From contig RCNN01000047.1 in NCBI GenBank assembly GCA_003667245.1, forward strand, positions 1-64,000: a DNA stretch of 64,000 bases, read 5' to 3'. The position numbers and the translations under genes are program-made. Positions 57,901 through 64,000 of the stretch are shown in pieces (positions within the stretch are counted from its first letter, which is position 1; each line of letters begins with the position of its first letter). The DNA is from Heterostelium multicystogenum. Lineage: Eukaryota; Evosea; Eumycetozoa; Acytosteliales; Acytosteliaceae. The notes beneath the pieces are model-generated. The model ran no database searches and was not told the DNA's origin. It was given only the letters and a program-made list of their open reading frames with translations.

Positions 57901-59084
57901 TGAATGTGATTCCACCACATTGGTATCACCAACTCAAATCGTATGCCAAACTCCAAAAGGAACAGGAAAGAATCACCTCATCCAAACTATTCAATGACCA
58001 AACCATCTTCAACATCCAAAGAACTAAATTCCAATTCTCATATGACGCACCCTCTATCGATACTGTTAGACCAGAGATCATTGAGAGTTATGGAAGTGAT
58101 ATCATGACCGTTATTGGTTCCAACTTTGGTGATAACCCAAGCAAAGTACAAGTATTGATTGACAACAGATTAGAATGCTCCCCAATCCTTGGAATGTCCC
58201 ACGGAGCAATTGGATGTCTGACACCATCCGCTATCGGTGACCATAGATCTGTAACAGTCATAGTCGATGGCCAATCATCAAGCTACACAATTGAAACAGT
58301 TGAATCACAATCGATCACTTTCAGTGGTCCACAAATCAACGCATTCGTTCCAGGTTCTGGTGACCCCAACGATGTCATTGTCATACTTGGTAACGGATTT
58401 GGTAATAGCGAAGACTCTGATTTACCACCACTTGTTTATATCGGTGACAATCTCGTTGAGATTGAAAACTTCACCAACGATGAGATTACCTTTACATTGG
58501 AGTACGATACCCTTACACAGCCATTGAAGATTCAGGCTGGTGATCAATCAGTTGATGGTCAGTTTACTTATCTTCCACCGGTGGTATCGCTATTTAACAA
58601 CTCATTTGTCGGAACCACTGGAGGTATGATCCAAATCTATGGTTATGGTTGGGGTTTCTCTGCCAATGATATCGACTTTACATTGGCCACAAACGATATC
58701 GATTGCAATGCCTTCGACTACTTTATCGAATGCTACATCCCACCAGGAATCGGTGCCAACCTCACCGTCACTGCCTCAGTCTCTGATCAGTCCGTCGACC
58801 TTGGACGTGATACAATTTCCTATTTGCCACCATCCATCCAATCCTCCTCGATTGTCAGCAATAACCTCCTCCAACTCAATGGTACCAACTTTGTACCGGT
58901 TGACCTTGGTGTTTCTTTCGATCCCGCCAATACCTACGTAAATCTCAACTACGATGATCACGTAGAAAAATGCACTACATTCAAGAGCGGCACCATCATC
59001 GAGTGTTCCTTTTCCAACTTATTACCCAACACAGCTCAAGTCTTTGTTGCAGGTCAAGCATCCAATATTCTCAATCTTAGATAA
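51947..59084 (+). CDS. Large secreted IPT/TIG-domain protein with an embedded DNase II domain
   Basis: ATG at 51947 opens a signal peptide (VVPILLLAIISVVAVIEA). IPT/TIG repeats follow (FTPTAYYPNANG..., VRPIRGISGVSHKIELVGNHF, IAPKRGLAAGGTAVVVSGNY). From about 54390 the product reads like DNase II: SCLAPGTDDDHSSKAVDWW, FTYKLSS, YLYIDST, GHLKGMIFWDD joined across an intron, HSNPAFPSYSG, EHAKIG and CFGESNRHNGQGGRGGG. Both H-x-K motifs of that fold are present. Residues coded at 56225-57770 match nothing I know. A second TIG array (57780-59084) ends in a stop without a membrane anchor. At least ten single-base breaks occur at 52-56.2 kb, while 56225-57238 and 57885-59084 stay open. One fused gene is the simplest reading; three adjacent genes or a misassembly are alternatives. 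Confidence 0.6.
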
Positions 59085-60186
59085 ACTTAAACTACAACTT
59101 GGAACATACATCCTAAATAAACAACTATTTTATACAATTTAATAATAGTAGTAGTTATATTATTATTATTCTTAATTATTAATATTAATAATAGTTTGGC
59201 AGGGATGTGTTATTAAATTTGATCGTTCATCTAAAGATATGATTAATAGATCTTTTTATGTGAAAACAAAATGGATCAATACTATCTTTAGACACCTAAT
59301 CTTTTTGTGTGTGAAAGTGGGTGGATTGCTATTTTTTGGGTAAAACACAAACTGGATTGGAATTTTTAACTTAACTACAAATTCAAATACAATACTCCAT
59401 TGACATAGTAATTAAATCAATCATTACATCAAATTACATCTACACCTTTAAAGCGCAACTAATTAATTAATATATAAATATATACGATCGTAATCATCCT
59501 ATCATCTATGATATAAATATTATAAATATATAAATTTATATATTAATACTCTAATATTAATTATCATTAACCAACAACAACTACAACATCATCATTTGCT
59601 ATTATACAACCTTTAAATAAATATTAAATCCAAACAAAAAACAAAAATCGATATAAATATAAAATCTATTTATATAAAATCTATTATAATATTAAACTTT
59701 AAAAATATATTTAATTTATCATTCTATATTCATACTATTATTATTATTATTATTATTATTACTGTCAATAAATAAATAAATATAAAGTTATAAAGCTTCA
59801 TACATATAATAATAACATTGATATCATATCACACCACATATTACCATTTTCAAATATTTATATTATTTTATTTTTTATTTTATTTTCAAAAAAAACATCA
59901 AATTTTGTGTAGTAGGACGAATCAAAGCGACATCAACATATAACGGCGCGAACTTTTGGCATATTCAAATTATCAGTGATTCGTTCAATCTCACAACAAT
60001 ACAAGAACAATCCAATCGTATTATTACTACTACTCACTGCTTTAATGTTTCAACAACCATAGCTTGGTCGTATTACTCTCTAATCTAGTCTCATTATCAG
60101 ATAGATAACCAAATCCCAATCACCATCTCAACACAAACTCAAATCAAATAATACTATTAACCTAAAAGCAGTAGAATATACAACAA
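59085..60186. other. Intergenic, about 1.1 kb
   Basis: Extremely AT-rich, with an (ATT)n run at 59737-59762 and repeated TATAAATA motifs. It is upstream of mdm12, so it contains that promoter. No gene. Confidence 0.5.
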
Positions 60187-61199
60187 ATGTCATTCAAATT
60201 AACTTGGGGTCCCTTTGATGAAGCATTCTATGATTCAATTAAAAAGGGATTGAATCAAACTTTAAATGCTGGTCCTCCTATACCAAACATAGTCGATAAG
60301 CTATTAGTGCACGAATTCTGTTTAGGTGACCAAAGTATGTTTTCTAAATGGCAACTTTTAAGCGCGATACTAATTGTTTATTGTTAGCACCATCATTAGA
60401 GTTATTACAGGTTGCCGATGCCTCAAAAGAAAAGTTTAAGTTTATATTTCATGTTAGCTACAGGGGCAATGGATTATTAGAGCTGAGAACAAGAGTACAG
60501 GCTAACCCAGTATTCTTGGGAACTTCCATCACACCATCAAAGAGCGGAGCGCAAGTTCTTGAATCACCTAAACATTGGTTCTGCAATGAACCCTCACATC
60601 ATGCCACTCTCAATCATTATCACCGACATCGTATTTAACGGCGAACTAGAGTTCTCCTTCATCAAACAACAAAATCAATAGAGGCATTCTTTGCAACTGA
60701 CCCACTCAAGCAAGTCAATATTAAAACATCGTTTGACGAGTTTCCAGCTGCCGCCAACTTTATCAAAAAAACTTGTAGAGCAACAACCTTCGCAATTTTA
60801 TCATGAAGGACTTCCCACAGATCGTTGGATCCATCACAGTCCCTGCACCACCCTCTCCACCATCGCCACCACAACAATCACTCAATTCAATCTCTATAAA
60901 CAACTCTTTTTTCAACAACAGCGCCACTCAGTCATCCAACATTTGCCTCTTCACTCTCACCATCATCGTTTTTAAATCCAACACCAACCACCACCGCAGC
61001 ATCTTCATCACCCTCCATCTCATCAGCATCTTCACCTTTTTTGAACAGCAACACTTTCAGCAGTAGCAGTCGATTAGATAGTAGTTCAAGTTTTTTTAAC
61101 ATACCCGACGAGAACCAACTCCATCACAAACAACACAAGCCACCCAAGACCAATTCAAAAAAAGAAGCACCAACAGCACCAAGGTCATCTAATATTTAA
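60187..61199 (+). CDS. mdm12: ERMES subunit Mdm12 (SMP domain)
   Basis: ATG at 60187. Exon 1 reads MSFKLTWGPFDEAFYDSIK and NIVDKLLVHEFCLGDQ, the start of the SMP lipid-transfer domain. A GTATGT...TTAG intron (about 60335-60387) precedes LELLQVADASKEKFKF and LLELRTRVQANP. Further conserved pieces occur in shifted frames: IIITDIVFNGELEFSFIKQQ, ATDPLKQVNIKTSFDEF, and MKDFPQIVGSITVP. A Ser/Pro-rich tail ends at 61199. Mdm12 bridges Mmm1 and Mdm10/34 at ER-mitochondria contact sites and moves phospholipids. At least four indels fall within ~450 bases. Because all the pieces are strongly conserved, I take these as sequence errors rather than decay. Confidence 0.85.
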
Positions 61200-62025
61200 C
61201 GAAAAACAAAAGCATCACCCATCTTCAGTTTTACCCAAAGACAGCCAAGAATGGAATTGTAATAAACATATAGGCAACTAGTTATACTTTATTTAATAAA
61301 TATCATATAATAGTTGTTATTTTATATATATAGAAATAAATAATAATTCAACCAAATCATATTATATTGATTATAATATTATATATATATAAATATTAGA
61401 TTTTGATTTAGTGTCTTTGACAACAACCACAAGTTAGAATGAACTATATGTGTAATACTGGGTCTCTCTTAAATCCAACATTATTCATCACTAGATATTC
61501 CAGGGATAATTATTAGAAGCAGTAAAAGTAGTAACACCGGAAACTCTCGGAGTTTATAAATATATTAAATGTGGGTGTACCCTGTTATCTTTGCATCTTT
61601 TTCACATATCGATATTGTCAGTTAAGTCAGCAAGCATGGAGGTTCTTCACATATTTGGGGGTAGTAAATTAATTTGAAAATTAAATTGAATATTATTAAT
61701 ATGAGGTGGGTTGTGATATACAAAAAATACTCAAAAGTGACACTCAGCAGTTTCAATCGATTGATTTTCATTATTATCTATCTATCTTTTATCAACTATC
61801 ATTTATTATTACTATTACTATTACTATTATTATTAAATATCATTATTATTTCACAAGTGTAATATTATTATTATAATCAATGTTGTTTTAAAAAGTATAT
61901 ACATCCTCTCTAGTCAATTTCTATTCATTACCTTCGAAGATATTTATAGCTTCATTCGTATAAATATCATTTCTACAATCATAATAATTATAATAATAAT
62001 AATATAATATATTATATACTTATAA
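61200..62025. other. Intergenic, about 0.8 kb
   Basis: AT-rich with a TTA/CTA repeat patch at 61797-61836. Upstream region of the exchanger gene; nothing else recognised. Confidence 0.5.
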
Positions 62026-63166
62026 ATGTTACATCCGGCTATTGTTTCTTTGTCGACTTTTATCTGTCTGGCGTTTGCATCTTGGTGTGTAGGTGAAGGT
62101 GGTGAGATTCTAGGGAAGAAATATGATGCTTCAATTATAGGTGGTTTGATTATAGCATGGCTGAATACAGGTATGTTTGATAGATGGTGAGCTCCGATCT
62201 GCCTTTGGTTTGAATATTAATAATTCGACTACGTAGCACCTGAGGCTATTTTCTTTTTGACGCACTTACCAGTAACAACGTTGAGATTTGCAGTCGGTGC
62301 AGTTAGCGGTAGTTCAATTTGAGTATGCACGATTGCACTTGGATTTTGTATTTGGATTGGATCGAAAAATTAGAAAAGGGTGACTTATCCAGCTGCAGCC
62401 ACCAGTGAGAGACAGTGTTTAAATTTTGCTGTTCTCATTGTTTGTGCCACTTTCGCTGGCTTTCGTCGGATACAATGTCGTGTTTTGGTTTCATCGGTAT
62501 TGGATTCTACTTACTCTTTGTTTTGAACTTCGCTCTTCAACAAGCTGCCCGATGTCGAGAAAGAAGACGATCTTGAGGCAGCCCACGAGGAAGAAGAAGA
62601 GCACGATGAACCAATTTCCAAGGGAGTAATGATGCTGGTCATTGGTGGAGCATTAATTTGTTTCTTCAGCAAGCCGTTCATTGGATCGATCGTAGAGCTA
62701 GCATCAACATTTAACATTAACCCAATTCTCCTTGCATTCCTTCTTGCACCGATCGCCAGTGAGATGCCCGAGATTTCTTGAAAAGCATTTCATTGTCTCG
62801 CAAAGGAAATTCACAATCCATCAACATTGCATACTCCAACTTGATTGGTGGAACTATTTCAAAAACCACACTTTTGATGGGAGTAAGTAGTCATCAAACT
62901 ATAGTTTATATGATCGATCAATCTAACCTATGGAATCCTTTAATAGATATTTTCATTTTTACGGAGCTATCAATGAATTTGAATGGGAATCACCAACTTA
63001 TTCATTATGTTTAATTCTCATTATCATATGCTCAATGATGGCTGGTGCAATTGGATATTTTTTCAACAAACTCCAACAGTATCATGGTGCATTATTATTT
63101 GGTGTATTTATTGTGACAGGCATAATACAATACTATTACAATATTAATGTAGATCCAATAGAATAA
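62026..63166 (+). CDS. Calcium/cation exchanger (CaCA superfamily) membrane protein
   Basis: ATG at 62026. The first segment is a signal-anchor or TM1 (AIVSLSTFICLAFASWC), then GGEILGKKYDASIIGG and, across an intron (62171-62236), WLNTAPEAIFFL, the alpha-1 repeat of Na+/Ca2+-type exchangers with its Pro-Glu. An acidic cytosolic loop (EEDDLEAAHEEEEEHDE-like) separates the halves. The alpha-2 repeat reads APIASEMPEI with SNLIGGTISKTTLLMG. After an intron (about 62884-62947) come two more TM helices (LILIIICSMMAGAIGYFF; ALLFGVFIVTGIIQYYY) to 63166. The likely role is cation extrusion or storage at the plasma membrane or an endomembrane. Several one-base breaks lie at 62270-62560, about 62780 and about 62960. 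Confidence 0.8.
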
Positions 63167-63825
63167 TAATAACCATTAAAATTATAAATTTGTGCATAAA
63201 ATAATACAATGCACTTCTTTAAGCATGTGTTGTGTAAAATGCCACTAGTGGTTATTTGATTGTGCAAAATTATTATTCAAAAGCCTTGCCCTTGTCCTTG
63301 TACTTGGCCTGTTTGCGAATCATCAGCAGAATAAACAAACAGTTCTTGACAAGTCCAACAAAATAAACAACAACAAGGTTTAACTTGTTTTATTAACAGT
63401 ATACTCTTGTTGTTGTTACAAATAGTAGGTATGCATACCTTTTTGACAAAGATATTTTTATTTTTGGTTCTTCTTTTTTCATTAAAATAATTCAAACCGT
63501 TGATTTTCAATGAATTCAAATTTGGATAAGTTTTTTTAAAGATGAACGCACTTTCAGTACTATATTTTGAATAGTTTTTTTTTCATTGATTGGATGCTTT
63601 ATTTTAAAACCATCAATAAAAAATAACCGTTATCTATAAATCGAATGTTCAAAAAATTTGAAGTTTTCTTAGTTTATTTTCAAAATCACTACTAGTAATA
63701 GTTAATTATCATTATTTATTTATTATATTGATAATCTTCCTTCTTTTAAAAAGAAAATAAAAGAAAAGAAAAACTACTTAATTAACTTAACATATTAAAA
63801 TTATTAAAAGGTGTTGTATGATATC

Positions 63826-63861
<36 letters not shown>

Positions 63862-64000
63862 TACTATAGCTTTATAACACACATTGTATTTTGCTTATTT
63901 CTTTCTAGTTTGTTATATCATAAAGTCATCACTCTCTCCGATTAAAGAAATTGAATTGATAGTGAAAATAAATTTATTACAACTTCAACATTCCACCCCC
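63167..64000. other. Intergenic to window end
   Basis: AT-rich 3' flank. A minus-strand stretch at 63277-63385 is open in two frames and preceded by an AG, but no matching upstream exon with a start could be found. The last bases (CCACCCCC) run into the window edge. Confidence 0.45.
63826..63867. repeat. (CTA)n microsatellite
   Basis: About eleven uninterrupted CTA units, then an interrupted CTCTACTA end, in non-coding DNA. Confidence 0.95.

Noticed and set aside
63277..63519. Possible terminal exon of a gene on the minus strand
   Set aside because: No ATG lies upstream in frame, two alternative frames are equally open over 63277-63385, and no family is recognised.

Overview
The window is the left end of a chromosome from a social amoeba (Dictyostelia). 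It opens with C-rich telomere repeats, is AT-rich, and has short introns of about 50-100 bases (GTAAGT...AG) and Gln/Asn/Ser/Thr-rich proteins. Recognisable genes match dictyostelid biology: atg1, a kinase-RhoGEF fusion, TIG-domain secreted protein, mdm12 and an ArgE-type deacetylase. The TAAGGG-type telomere argues against the D. discoideum lineage and, from memory, fits groups such as Cavenderia or Heterostelium. The species cannot be fixed from the sequence alone.

1-21 kb is a subtelomeric patchwork. The telomere is followed by diverged segmental duplications (200-935 with 17770-18525; 1917-2637 with 6149-6882 and part at 10449-10513; 4965-5720 with 16685-17450; 9125-10370 with 18553-20110) and by decayed genes: a Crinkler-type NTPase piece, two glycosyltransferase remnants, a pirin remnant, a signal-peptide microprotein family, a secreted repeat protein and a SAM-domain gene. 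Less decayed items are a gene with a nuclease-like domain (2936-4678), a gene built of five near-identical exons (8126-9124), a three-exon orphan (11942-12550) and a ubiquitin-like-header gene (20144-21034). At 6875-7764 lies an unbroken run of about 16 adjacent inverted repeats that no gene model explains.

21-64 kb is ordinary gene-dense euchromatin: argE, fcf1, a TKL kinase-PH-IQ-DH-PH protein, a secreted protein, a SpoU methyltransferase, atg1, an NPC1-N-domain secreted protein, a B-box/Kelch protein, a LisH/LUFS co-regulator, an NmrA-like protein, noc3, an SDR, a RING protein, a 7-kb secreted TIG protein that appears to contain a DNase II domain, mdm12, and a cation exchanger. Functions are mixed: ribosome assembly (fcf1, noc3, methyltransferase), autophagy (atg1), ER-mitochondria contact (mdm12) and Rac signalling.

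Many frames, including those of genes expected to be essential, are broken by single-base indels, often in homopolymers. In the right-hand two thirds I read these mainly as assembly errors. On the left, the stops and rearrangements look like true decay. I saw no tRNA, rRNA, CRISPR array or intact transposon.
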